A stretch of 64,000 nucleotides of DNA from Macrotrachela quadricornifera (lineage: Eukaryota; Rotifera; Eurotatoria; Philodinida; Philodinidae), in contig JAJEKB010021564.1 of the NCBI GenBank assembly GCA_022393335.1, forward strand, positions 598,634 through 662,633, read 5' to 3'. Numbering within the stretch: position 1 is the first letter of the stretch; each line of letters opens with the position of its first letter. The position numbers and the translations under genes are program-made. Under the pieces are notes generated by a model. The model had not been told where the DNA came from and searched no databases. It was given only the letters and a program-made list of their open reading frames with translations. Shown in pieces: positions 12,032-23,744 of this stretch.

Positions 12032-12883
12032 TTTTTATTTAGATATGATTTTGCTAACATCGTCGTTATGGTAACTATGAATCAGGTGCACAGGTGTGGT
12101 GGTGTTTCATAAAAAATGATGGAAAATCAAAGAAAATTATGAAGAACGGTTGATTAGGAAAGGGAATTATCACAGATTAGAACAGAGCGCTGAGATCGAT
12201 GAAAAACTATATTTGAAGTTCCAATAATATCGTGCATGGATAATAGAAGATCTGGCACAATTTCATAGTATGATCATACTAGAATCCTATCTTAAAATTC
12301 GAATTTTATCCGTAAACGGAGAGAGAACGACCAAATACGGGTTCAAACTAATCAAAAATGGCCCAAATCGATCCGGTATACTACCGTAAAGAACCCGTTT
12401 TGATAGACCTGGGTAGATAAATAAAAAGAACGCTCGTTCTTTAATGTCTTTACTTAGATATGTACACCGACTTATTTATGTTGCTTATCTTGCCGGCATG
12501 GTATATTGTATTCTTCATGTGTTCTATGTATTGCATCTTTAGTGGAGCATAGTATAATTCTATTTCATTATTTATACAACTCTTTTTATCATTATTTTGG
12601 TTCAGTTTTATGACATTCAACTGTCCCTTTAGAATCGTCATGATTGTGAGATTACCGAAGCAAATAAGAAAAAATGTACTTTTCTCTGCATATCAAGATT
12701 AAATGATAAGAATTTATTTGATTAAAAAAAAATTGAGAATGACAGAAGGCAATCATGTTATGAAGAAAGATTCTCGTCATTCACCAATTTCGATTTTCTT
12801 TTTGATTGGTAATATTATTTTCTGGTATAATATCACTAACAAGGTGGATGTCGACCACCAATGTAATAGATATGATGATTTTT

Positions 12884-13283
12884 NNNNNNNNNNNNNNNNN
12901 NNNNNNNNNNNNNNNNNNNNNNNNNNNNNNNNNNNNNNNNNNNNNNNNNNNNNNNNNNNNNNNNNNNNNNNNNNNNNNNNNNNNNNNNNNNNNNNNNNNN
13001 NNNNNNNNNNNNNNNNNNNNNNNNNNNNNNNNNNNNNNNNNNNNNNNNNNNNNNNNNNNNNNNNNNNNNNNNNNNNNNNNNNNNNNNNNNNNNNNNNNNN
13101 NNNNNNNNNNNNNNNNNNNNNNNNNNNNNNNNNNNNNNNNNNNNNNNNNNNNNNNNNNNNNNNNNNNNNNNNNNNNNNNNNNNNNNNNNNNNNNNNNNNN
13201 NNNNNNNNNNNNNNNNNNNNNNNNNNNNNNNNNNNNNNNNNNNNNNNNNNNNNNNNNNNNNNNNNNNNNNNNNNNNNNNNNNN
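12884..13283. other. assembly gap (400 N)
   Basis: A run of 400 Ns. Open frames drawn through it are artefacts. The partner copy of this duplicated segment has a gap of the same length at the matching left position. Confidence 1.
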
Positions 13284-13564
13284 AATATATTTAACAAAAG
13301 TTCGTATTAGTCTTATCAATATGGATTTGGAATGAGAATATTTCTCTATTCTTTGTTAAAATGTCAGCTAATTTGCTCGAGTTGTAATCAAGATATTCAG
13401 TTTTATTTTTTGAATAAAATATTTTTGACACTATTATATATACAAATGCGAAATATAAATTATTAAAAACTACTATATACTATTTCAATTAAAACCAATA
13501 TCATTTCATATAAAAATGTATTATACGACGATATTTATTTGAATTAGTGAAAGTTAATATAATG

Positions 13565-14669
13565 CACTGACGATTGAAAAGGAAGGAATTTAGAAAGCTA
13601 GTTTTGTTTTCGATGAATCAACCATAAAGACGACGAGATACTTACGTTCTGTAGTTAAAGGAAAAACTAAAAATATAGATAACAAATTTCGAAATAACCA
13701 AGATGTTGCATACATATATGATGTCATTCATCTATATTCTCAACGAATCAGAATTGAAACTTCTATGACTCAAAAAAATTTCATAAATTTCGAAATTATA
13801 TATCAATCAATCTTTCATCATTTATCTTTTAATTCTATTCCAAATGTGTGAAATGTTTTTATATTTGATTTAGGTAGCGAAGATTTTTATAATCGAATTG
13901 TAACAGATTTTTCTACAAGAATTTAAAAGAAAATATAATAAAAATATATCTGAAAACAAACGTGGTCTTCAACGATTACGTACAGCATGTGAACGACAAA
14001 AACGTACATTATCATCTTCATTTTAAACGTCAATTGAAATTGATTCACCTTATGAAGGTATAGATTTTTTTTTCAACATTAACACGTGCTCGTTTTGAAG
14101 AATTATATGCTGATTTATTTCGTTCAACATTTGAACCAGTTGAATAAGCTTTACATAATGCAAAAATGACCAAAACAAATATCCATGATATTATACTTGT
14201 TGAAGGTTCAATACGTATTCCAACACGACAAACACAAACATTTACAACATATTCAGATAATCAACCTGATGTTGATATAAAAGTATTATAAGGTGAACGT
14301 GCAATGACAAAAAGATAATCATTTACTTGGAAATGATGAACTTACGAAAATTTCTCCAGCACCATGTGGTGTATACCAAAAATTGAAATAACATTTGATA
14401 TTGATGCAAATGGAATATTAAATGTTTCAGCTATTGAAAAATCAATTGATCAAGAAAAGAAAATAACAATTAAAAATGATAATGGTCGATTATCACAAGA
14501 AGATATTGAAAAAATAATTCATGATGCTAAAATATATGAAAAAGATGAAATTGAACATAAACAAAAAGAAATCGAAGATATGTGTTCACCAATCATGACA
14601 AAAATTTATAGTAATGAATGCCAAATGGTGAATATACACCTCACTCAAATAATAAACAAAATATTTTAA
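13565..14669 (+). pseudogene. cytosolic Hsp70 pseudogene, copy 1
   Basis: Fragments of a cytosolic Hsp70 chaperone in order: LTIEKEGI near 13568; [13 protein letters not shown] from about 13873 after a TTTAG junction; the [15 protein letters not shown] block; SIEIDSPYEGIDF; a FEELYADLFR-type block; GSIRIP; then a jump straight to [13 protein letters not shown]; and finally the substrate-binding-domain frame 14364-14669 ([30 protein letters not shown]). Stops, frameshifts and the internal deletion between RIP and QTQ (roughly 75 codons missing against the family) rule out function. The last 100 codons remain open only because they are short. The N-terminal ATPase part may be in the gap or lost. 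Confidence 0.85.
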
Positions 14670-14862
14670 TATAGTTTAATCATTCTTTTTTGTATATTAT
14701 AAATCCTGATAGTATATTCTCTAATAAATAAAACATTTGATAGGTCAATAAAATATTCTCTAATAAGCAAAAAAGCATATCTTGTGAAAATGAAAATATA
14801 CGAGCCACTTATAGGATTATCATACTAGAGCAGCTGATTAGACTTTCAAACATGCGTACTTA

Positions 14863-17236
14863 GGGGTATCCAAAAGTAGTGAGAGTGGTACTAGTGGTGG
14901 AGCCAGGATTTTGATCTAGGGGGAGCTAAGCTCCCTAACTTCGATTTTGGATTTTCCGCTTCCAGAGTTCAAAACTAAAGTTTTCCTGAAAAACTAAAGC
15001 GAACACCACAAAAATCCTGGTACCTCCTCCAGCTTTGACTCTCTGATACCGTTTTTGGTAACAGCTCATTCTTAAAAGAGACACAATTTCTTTTGTATAT
15101 ATAGTTAGCACCAGACGATGTAGAAAATAATTTGTTGAATGGTTTGTTAGTGTAACTATTTGTGATTCTCATAGCTATTTAATTCTATTACAGTTATGTA
15201 AAGAACTTGTAGCTATTTAACCATTCACGTTACTATTTTAATAGATCATAGGCATCTGAAGATCTTGCATCTACCTTTATTTACTATATCTTTCTAAAGA
15301 TTTGCACAACTATTTAATTGTCTACATTGGTATTTAATAAAAGCAATAAATAATATCCTAAAGATTAATCTTACATTACTGATTCTTCATCGTGCAGAGA
15401 TAGCGATATGATTGCGAGTTGTTTACAAATTGTCATCATAAATTTATATATACCTGCTTTTTCCCTAAATATCTATATGATTCTACAGCTATAAGTCAAA
15501 ATTTTGTAGAAAAAAGAGCACAGATTTAAAATGTAAATGTTTTCGTCTGATATACCTCGTCAAGTCACTTAAAGTTGTTGAATTTTCAGGATTGTCTAGA
15601 GAATTAGAGGTCTATGTTGGCGAACGCAACAAGAATCTTTTAGAAAATCAGATTGGAAATTCGTTGTATTCCGTACCGTGAATATCTTTACAGATATTTA
15701 AAATTTATCGGAAATTTATTTCTAACTGTTGAGTGTTTTGAAGCATAGAAAAAAAGCGATCGAAGTCAATATGATCATTTTATAAATTGATATATTACTA
15801 ACTGTGGAGTTATCAACATTGTCAACAAATATTTTTCCGTAGAATGTACATGTGAAATCTTGTTGATTCATTATTCTATGGACTATATTCAATTTTTCAG
15901 CTGGGATATTATTTATAAGAGATTTACAAACATCTAAATAACGGCGATTGAATGTAAGGTATAATGTACGAATATTTCGTGTTAACAACACGTATACAGA
16001 TAAGAAGCGAATGTTTTGAAAATAATATAACACAACCTTCTCTAACTAACGATAGAAATTATTCCAAAACAATATTATTTAATCAATAGACGATGAAAAA
16101 TTCTAACAACCAGTCATACTCTGTTATTTGTTTTAATGAACTTATATCTACATTTTCTGATTCCTTTTGTATTTTGTTCGGGAGATGTTCATTCTGACTA
16201 TAGATAAGAGAAATCAGAATGTGAAATAGAGATCTGTGCAACTGTTAAAATAACTTAATATCATTGCCGTTTTCTTTAAATTGATAGCTAAATACGAAAA
16301 AGAAATACTATAGCTTTTAAATAGCTATGGCTCGTTTTGGATAGCGCAATTCCATTGAAAAGTATCCCTTTTGAGAAGCTACGTTGGTAACTAGCCACAT
16401 ACTGTAGCTGGAGCACAAAAGTTTCTAGGGGGAGCTCAGCTCCCCGTAGCTCCCCCCGGTGGCTCCGCTACTAAGTGGTACCTTTTTGCTTACAGAAAGC
16501 TCGAACAAATTTTCTTTTTTTATAAAAAGATAGAGCGTCTTTTGCTCTATTTTTCTATGCTATGAAAATCACTATTCATCTAATATCATAGTAATCAAAT
16601 TTTGATCAACACTGTTTTTGTTGACACCTAGCTGATTATTTTAGATCAAAACGCGTAAAGCATTTTATATTTCATTCTATCATCGTTTAATACGTTGTAT
16701 TAAAAAATCAAAATATACAAGCACAAGATGCAGCATGAAAAGAGAAGACAATTCATAAAAACCTGTTTGTCTTGTAGTTGCACTTTTTTCTTTTCAAAAT
16801 GAGGAAAACTCTGAGCGACAAAATTTCGACGTTGCGAAAACAGCACCTTGTTTTGATAAAAGTTGTATTCCTTTTTTTCCATGTCATCTTATTATTATTT
16901 GATAGTTTTCTTTGAAAAACAAAATACACTGCAAGATGCAGCTTGAAAAGCTCTACAATTTCCAAAGAACAACTATAATAAGATGACATAGGAAAAAACG
17001 AATACGGCTTATACCAAAAAAAGATCCTATTTTCACAACATCGACACTTTGCCGCTTAGAGTTTTCCTTGTTCTGAAAACAAAAGAGTGCAATTATAAAA
17101 TAAATAATTCTTTATAAATTGTGCAGCTTTTCATCCTGTATCTTGTGCTTGTATATATTGATTATTTAATATAACTTGTTGAACAACGATAAAATGACAA
17201 AATAAAATTCAAGTGCTTCGTCCGTTATGATCTAAA
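14863..17236. mobile_element. foldback element FB-2 copy 1, with nested hAT and lost right end
   Basis: Outside the nested hAT element, 14863-14883 and 16482-17236 match 56495-57230, the second copy. The start is GGGGTATCC.AAAGTAGTG and the body contains CTCGAACAAATTTTC, AGAGCGTCTTTTGCTC and GTTGACACCTAGCTG. In the second copy the element is an imperfect palindrome with mirrored halves (for example ATGTCATCTT versus AAGATGACAT). Here the rightmost terminus is missing: after GATCTAAAATAAC the sequence switches to the TTGGCGAA-type terminus. Non-coding; minus-strand frames around 16700-16990 are parts of the palindrome. Confidence 0.8.
14892..16473. mobile_element. hAT-type DNA transposon, non-autonomous, 1582 bp, nested
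   Basis: The termini TAGTGGTGGAGCC (left) and the reverse complement of GGCTCCGCTACTA (right) form short terminal inverted repeats. Just inside each end is a second palindromic block (GGGGGAGCTAAGCTCCC; GGGGGAGCTCAGCTCCCC). The flanks carry an identical 8-bp duplication AGTGGTAC at 14884-14891 and 16474-16481, the target-site length typical of hAT. Removing the element and one duplication restores the FB-2 sequence seen at 56495. The interior is AT-rich with no recognisable transposase; a 103-codon minus frame at 15722-16033 has no motif I know. Confidence 0.88.
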
Positions 17237-17400
17237 ATAACTACGTAGTAAGTCGAAAAAATTTTTTTATTGGCGAAATTCATGAGGAAACTCGCCAATT
17301 GGTGAACTAGTACGTCGAAAAAATTTTTTTTATTGGCGAGTTTCCTCATGAATTTCGCCAATGGCGAAAGTGCTGTTGGCGAAAATAGGAATTGGCGAGA
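17237..17400. repeat. solitary TTGGCGAA-type terminus
   Basis: Repeated TTGGCGAA/TTCGCCAA palindromes with the order GGCGAAAGTGCTGTTGGCGA then GGAATTGGCGA at the right edge. This matches one terminal repeat of the MULE-like element at 59456-60468. Two CGCCAAT-type blocks flank AAAAAATTTTTTT runs. It replaces the expected right end of FB-2 copy 1. Confidence 0.7.
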
Positions 17401-17794
17401 TTACAGAGACTCCTTTTCTATCAGTAGTGTGTAAAACTACACAGATTTTGGGAAACTCATAACTCGGAGAGATTTTGTCACAAAATGCTGAGATTTTTTA
17501 TGAAAATTAGTGTAATTGAGAGCTTCATTCACGCAAAGTTTCAGGTCGAAATTCGAAAATATGATTTGGCTGCAAAATCGAGATCCCAAAGGGAAAATTC
17601 ACTAAAAATTCTATATCTCGCTACAAACAAGTTAGTAGGAAGAATTCTTTTAGGATTTTCGTCTACACTATGAGCCCTACCTATGAGCAAAATATGAGCA
17701 CAAACGGCATGTATCAGTTGGAAAGGTTTCTTCGTAAACTTAAAGCCGATTACAATATATTGAGATTTTTATTATTTTCTGTGAGTCGCATAGT

Positions 17795-18451
17795 TCAAGA
17801 AATCGATTGGCTGTCTCTCGTGTTTTGCTTTCGTAGCTCGGTAGTATCTTTACTGATTTGGCTGCTAGTGCTACTTGTTGATGATTGTGAACCAGTGGTA
17901 TTGTAATTCTTGTCAGATTCATTGTCATCACATTCTTTCTCAGCATCAGTGACAGCCACATCAGCAAGCTATTCGAATATTTTTTGTGTTGCTTGACTTT
18001 TCATGATCAATTTGTTGAGCAACGGGATTAACACATTGACAATATATTGGCTTCCCATCCCATATGAGTAACAAATATTCAATTCCTAGAAAACAATTAC
18101 AGTCTGATTTGGATTGATGTATTGTGCACCGGCGTTCTAACATAGATGAACTAGTAATCATATAAAAAGTGTAGACATCTAGAAAGGAACCCATTGTTTT
18201 TGATTTGTTTGTACATCAACACAGCCAGCATTTCTTATGTTGTGATAACCAAAATTCTTGCAAAAGCTCCTGGTTGTGAGCCGAGCAAACGAATGTAGAA
18301 CACAATAGTAAACTTCCTCCGGAAAAAAACGACCATCGCGCAGCAATAGATCTTCGATGATCGAAGCTGCACCTGGAAAGCACTGCTTATGACATTCATC
18401 GTAGCGAAGATCACAAAAATGATTTGAAGCCATCTGCGTACGATTTCTCAT
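17795..18451 (-). CDS. possible Cys-rich, Ser/acidic-tailed protein (exons uncertain)
   Basis: Three minus-strand coding-like stretches in changing frames. 18451-18200 has many cysteines (HFCDLRYDECHKQCFPG). 18190-18030 has CTIHQSKSDCNCFLG and YCQCVNPV. After a plausible acceptor (CGAATAG, near 17970) comes an acidic, Ser/Thr-rich tail (ADVAVTDAEKECDDNESDKN onward) ending in TGA at 17795. A donor after the codons for NP would join the last two in frame with a 62-bp intron. I cannot place the junction between the first two convincingly. No family recognised; it may be a decayed gene. Confidence 0.3.
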
Positions 18452-19893
18452 TTAAGAAAGGACATTCATGTAGTCATCGTTTTGGGTATAGTCATCAATC
18501 GTCAGTTCTTATTGGAAATACAAATGTTATTCGCTAGAAGATTAAAGCTAATGACAAAGTATTGCTTTTATTTATTCTCTTATTCATTTCCACCTCGTAC
18601 CTACTGCCATCCTGCCAGATGCAGTCTAAATAAGAACAAAAGAAGAATGGTTATATAACTAAAGTCCCCAATCTGCACCAAGAATAACAAGCACAAATAT
18701 GTGTCTATTTTTATATGTCGCTCTCTCCAAGTGTGTTCTTTCATAAATGACTAATGCATTACTTACAGAAAGATAACAAGAGCGAGAATAAAAAAATGGA
18801 GGAGAAGGAGAAAAATGGAGAGAGAGAAAAAAATCAGTATGATAGTATATAGAATGGATATACAGTGGCAGCGAAATAATGTACATGAGGAAATGCCATG
18901 GCTCAGACGTTCGACTCGTAGCAGTCTAAGCAGTAGTTCAAACAAAATAAGTATCCGAGCGCAAATTCATGAGAGTTATATTGTGACGAATCAGTGGTGC
19001 ATGGAGAAACTTGTTGCGAACATGTCATACGAAAACCGTCAGCTTTATCCCTTGAAATTGATCCAACAGATACACAAGATAGGGCATTTTATAGCGCTTA
19101 GAAAACTGTACAAATTGTAAAGTAAACTATCTAAATCTACGCCTTTCTATAGCATGTGATTGTCATCTTCAAAATAATGCTGCATATGCAGTAACATCAC
19201 CTATCGATTCATGGGAGTCCTTGTGAAAAAGGTCTTGCGCAGCATATCTGACGGGGTTTTCTATGAAGAATATGAATACAATATCAAAGTTTAACATTGC
19301 AATGAGCCGGACAAGAAATTGGCGAGAAAAAGTTGGAAAAACATCGAAAAGTCATATTTGAGGGTGATTTTTGAAAACGTTTTTGCTTGAAAAAAAGTAC
19401 GTATTAGTGCTTCAATTTAAGACATTTTATGCTCATTTTGTAGCCCTTCTTTTGCTCTATCAGAATCCATAATTAGCTTTTTGTTCCCGTGCAATATTGA
19501 AATAAAGTGCTGAAGAACACTTTATAAATTGCGTCAAAAATCATAAAAAGAATGAGCAACTTTTCTTCGTTTTTCGACGCTGGCAATTTATAGTACATAG
19601 TTTAAGACAGAACTAAATATGCAGTTTTGTAGAGCGAACTTTGCTCTATCGATTGGCATATTTGACTTTCCTATCTGACTAAAACTTATGAAGAAAATCT
19701 CAAAATAATTTCTCCTTATCAGAAAAAGATATGATTTTTACATTTCGCGCGAGGTGTGACTGATGTGACCCTCATAACTTCCGGAGAGATAAATATGAAA
19801 AGCTGAAACTTTGGATTTTGTGGTTTCTAACCGTGGTCTATCGTTTCCAATCATAAAAAGTATGGGTCAAAATTTTCAAGAGTATGGTCCTTA
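18452..19893. other. intergenic, nothing recognised
   Basis: AT-rich DNA with purine-rich (GAGA) patches at 18780-18830. A 101-codon plus frame at 18815-19120 has no recognisable domain. One AAATTGGCGAGA near 19317 resembles the TTGGCGAA family but is isolated. Confidence 0.4.
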
Positions 19894-21386
19894 TTGATAA
19901 TGTTCGATCGTCTCGTGGACCCTCTCTTAAAGAAGATCAATGTTAGTATACGTACAGCTGCTCATACTCATGTACTCTTTATTTGTCACAATGATCGTTG
20001 GAAACAAGATGCGAACAATTATATGGAACGGATAGGAGTTTTTTCATTGATTGGAGAGATGGATTTAGAAACATCAGACACCTCTCCTGAAAATATTTTG
20101 AAAAGGATGAGTGATCAAGTGACTTATACATTACATGATTTGTTTCTTCGGAAAGCAATTACTGTTGAACAATATGAATAGATGATGTACTACAATCAAT
20201 TATCGACATATCGAGTACATGAACTTTATTTTGTTCCAATAGCACACAAGGTAAACTATTTTATCTATCATATTCTTGTTTATTACAATTGTTGTTTCTG
20301 AAACATATATATTTATGTTCATAGATTGAAATTCCGATGCAACCTATGCTAACATCTTATACAGAAGAACCTATCAAGACTATTGTACGTTTTATTAATA
20401 ATCTTCTTGAATCTTTCTTCCGACATGTGGCTCGTTCAACTGCATTTGTTACAGGAACAGATGCAGTGTATGCTTTTCAGAACTATGCTGAAGAAGGTTA
20501 TCTTCGATCAACGACTCTTTTGGTTGCACTGTATATCCACGACATTGGTACGATTTTTTCACATGATTTAGCCATCCAAGCATTACAAGATTTTCTTCAA
20601 ACTTATACACAAGCAGGTGAAATTGAAAGTACATCAACAGACACCATCGCTCGACTCGTTCAATTAATTCTTCAAAATCAATTTTGTCTCTATGAAAATA
20701 ACTTGTATCAGCAGACCGCTGGTGGTCCTTTGAGTTGACCATTAATAATAACATTAGCTAATCGTTATCTATTTTAATGGCAACGTGATTTTGTTTCGTT
20801 ATTAATCAACAAGAATGAACTCTTTGGACGATATTTTGATCAAATATTTTTGACATGGAACGAATCAGAAGATGATTTTCGAACACTGTTGGATGAGATG
20901 ATTGCTGACCATTTTTGTGTAACAACATCTATTCAATATAAAATTCGATATCTCGATGCTGAGATTGGTCACTATGAAGGTATTTTATAAACAAAAGTTT
21001 ATCATGAATCCAATGTTGAACCTTATGCATTACCATATGTATTTGAGACAACTCCATCATCCACTTATAGTGTCTTACTTCAAGCTGCTCTCACTCGTGC
21101 TATACTCTATTGTTCAAACGTTGACGAATTTCAAAATGAATTAATTTACATTGAATTATCATTTGTTATCAATGATTCTTCTTTGAATTTTATTGAACAA
21201 ACAATTCGAAAACTTTTTCATTCATTTCATGCATACTTGTACCATCGATTCCTTAATGAAGATATGCATCAACGTCTTCGTCGACGTATCCGAAAATATC
21301 ATCAACAACGAACAAACAGTCATATTCGTGCACGGCAATATCGACAACGACGACGACAACGTGAAATACTACTACCTAAACATTAG
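19894..21386 (+). pseudogene. Penelope-like (Athena-type) reverse transcriptase, inactivated
   Basis: Exon 19894-20250 and exon 20325-21386, joined in phase 0 by a 74-bp GT-AG intron. The arrangement matches bdelloid Penelope-like RTs: a fingers region (KRMSDQVTYTLHDLF), YFVPIAHK, a palm segment (STAFVTGTDAV ... STTLLVALYIHDI), the GGPL block, LANRYLF, GRYFDQIFLTWN, and a C-terminal Arg-rich tail (21260-21360). Four in-frame stops (TAG 20179, TGA 20736, a TAA near 20774, a TAA near 20988) interrupt it, with no frameshift. Motif A reads ALYIHDI where relatives have FDITDL, and motif C reads YFDQ where relatives have YxDD, so the metal-binding aspartates are changed. No GIY-YIG endonuclease is seen, as in Athena elements. 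The N-terminal part upstream of 19894 is not recognisable. Confidence 0.8.
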
Positions 21387-21579
21387 AAAAAACACTGTAG
21401 TGACGTTGTACTTTAAAATGACTTGTGATTGATTGTTGTTTCGTTTCATTTCTCTATTCTAACCAATATGCATGTCTCTCATCTTACTTACTCTATAGAA
21501 GCTATTGTATTAGTAGATGTTTGTTTCATTCTAGATCATTTTTTCTACTGTTATTATCTCGACTAATTGTATCTCAACG

Positions 21580-23744
21580 ATGGCCACAAGCGAGTCTATG
21601 TCTCTTTACAATACCAACGAAAATGAAAATATTTCATCTGATGACATCATCGTGAATGTTATTACTGAAACAAATCATCCATTCCATTACGGAAAACAGA
21701 AACAAGACGAAGAAGAAGTCTTATTGTCAACATCTACTGAACAACAAGTAAGATTCATTATTTAATAATTCTTAAAAGAAATTTTATTCTCTTTATCGTA
21801 ATTGGAATTGCCATGAAAATGATATTGACCAGACAAAAACAGATACATTTGAATGTCAAATTATACCAGATTATTGGAATATGTCGAATAAGGAATTTAA
21901 ACAAGAATTTTTTATATTTCTTTTCCATGATGACATACGTCATATGAAAGTCAAAGAATGGCTAGAAAAGGTTGTCAACATATTACAAGCTGCACGAAAA
22001 GAGGCTTGTTTAATGGCCGAGATTTACTTTTTAAAAATGGAACAAGATCTATGGCAAACTTATCGCAATGTGACACGACCTGAAATTCTTTGGTTATCAT
22101 CTATGGCCAAAAGTTAAATGAAACGGAACAGAATTAATCTAACATATTTTAAAACAGAGGAGTATCTTAAGAAACATTTGAAAACTATCGAACAAAAATA
22201 CACAAACGCTATCTACCAATTGGTTCCATATTTAGAACAACAAACACAACATTCACATCCATTATCAGATTTACCATTATCAATCAGAGACAGAACTCTA
22301 TTATCAGCAGTTATCATTGAATTTGTACGCGAAAATCGACAACGCTTATGTGATCAATTCGAAGAAAAAGAAAAGTTATTGATGCTTATTGCTAATGATG
22401 TTCATTTGGTTAAAGCATTCTATGATTTTAAGCCAACTGGTGAACAAGTATGAATTTTATCGCTATTGTTCTATTTCCAAAAGTAGTTATTACTTCATTT
22501 CAGTTGATTATCGTGAGAGATATTTGGCAAGCAACATTCGACGACCATCGAGTCAAGGAAGAAATAAATTTCGCCAAACAATGTTTCTTAGACGACGATC
22601 ACGAGAAGAAATTTTTGTATAAAATGCTTTTCGGCAGCTTCGTTAACACCACTGATAGTGAATTATCTACTGAAAACGAACGACTAAATTACAAACAACT
22701 CTATTTGGAGAAAAAAATTGCTACGAAAACAGCAGAAGCACAGAATTATGCTATGATCATCGAAAAGAAAAAAGAAACATTTTTCAATCTCGATAAATGG
22801 CAATCATCCACCGCTTCCTCAGAATTCAACCATCGTTCAATGATGAGTATTATTGATAGTCGTCAGATAACATTGATAAAACATCTACAATTAAAAGATA
22901 CATTTCAAAAGACTAGTGGCGGCGCCAGACTACTAGCCCTTTCGGGACGGGTGGTACACCGTATATACCACAGATTTTTTCTAACACAAATATGTTAAGT
23001 ATTGACGATGGGAAGTAGATATGTATGTATTAAAATATGCTTATAGTAGTGATGTATATCTAATATGATTGGCGTGATTATGCCCTATTTTCTCCCTTTT
23101 CTTTTCTGCGTTAACCAATACTAATCGGCGAAGGAAAACGATGATGTATCGTCTGCAGCACAATTGTTAAACGAAAAACAAAAACAGTCTCATACTAAAT
23201 ACCAATGTTCACATTACAATGTAGATCTATGTATTCTGACTTGTTTTCGTCGAGACTATCATACTCTAGAGTCATATTAATAAACTTTTATGAAAAAGAG
23301 AATCATCTGATTCTTAAAATTTTATTTTTGTGCTTTTTTTTCAAAAAAATAAACCCGTTCTGAAAGGGCTAGCGCCCCTCTTGTTTTGAGGGGGCAGTGG
23401 AAGGTGGCGCCACCTATATGCACAGCATGTTATGAATAATACACAGTGTCAATAGGGTAGCGGTACCATCTATTGCTCTCTCTAGAACAAGAGACAAGCA
23501 AATGTTCTATTTCCACCCCTAATGACTCTAATAGTCTCATGTATCCTTGAAAATTTGGCGTATGTATAGGTGGCGCCACCTTCCACTGCCCCCTTAAAAC
23601 AAGAGAGGCGCTAGTAGTCTGACGCCGCCACTACAAAAGACCTTCTCTCATGCTGACCAAAACGACGACGACGATGAAAACTACAATGATCAGTCCATAT
23701 GCGAAATGATGAAAAATCTGTCAACTAAAAATAAACGACGATAA
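21580..23744 (+). pseudogene. uncharacterised protein gene next to the RT, split by a hAT insertion
   Basis: Start ATG 21580. Exon 1 is acidic (MATSESMSLYNTNENEN) and ends at 21747. Exon 2 runs from about 21779 to 22447, with one in-frame TAA at 22115. Exon 3 begins at 22504 after a 56-bp GT-AG intron. The protein is charged, helical-looking and rich in Lys/Glu (EEINFAKQCFLDDDHEKKF), with a likely coiled coil in exon 3. At 22914 a 720-bp hAT element interrupts the codons for FQK; if element and one 8-bp duplication are ignored, the frame continues (FSHADQNDDDDENYND) to TAA at 23742-23744. The exon 1-2 intron would be only 31 bp, so that junction is uncertain. It lies 190 bp after the RT on the same strand and may be an accessory ORF of the same Penelope-like element. 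Family not recognised. Confidence 0.55.
22914..23633. mobile_element. hAT-type MITE, 720 bp, perfect 8-bp TSD
   Basis: Left end TAGTGGCGGCGCCAGACTAC; the right end is its reverse complement with one mismatch. The target duplication CAAAAGAC is at 22906-22913 and 23634-23641. The interior has a second inverted pair, GGTGGCGCCACC with GGGGGCAGTGGAAGG, at about 23368-23417 and 23569-23612. There is no transposase; length and structure fit a non-autonomous hAT. Confidence 0.92.

Larger units (their letters stand above)
12032..14858 (+). repeat. duplicated segment, copy 1 (partner 46002-47889)
   Basis: It aligns in direct orientation with 46002-47889, from TTTTTATTTAGATATGATTTT at the left to GACTTTCAAACAT at the right, with high identity outside indels. 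It contains a hydrophobic frame at about 12470-12700 that is open in copy 2 but broken by a stop here, a 400-N gap, and an hsp70 pseudogene. Copy 1 retains sequence (about 14025-14320) that copy 2 has lost. Its right end meets the foldback element at 14863. Confidence 0.85.

Noticed and set aside
12703..13335. Open reading frames of 150-210 codons across 12.7-13.3 kb and 46.7-47.4 kb
   Set aside because: They consist mostly of Ns from the two assembly gaps; the real flanking sequence is too short to support a gene.
17237..17400. Hammerhead ribozyme such as those in Penelope-like elements (CATGAGGAAAC-like string)
   Set aside because: The conserved CTGATGA core and matching stems are absent; the sequence is explained by TTGGCGAA palindromes.
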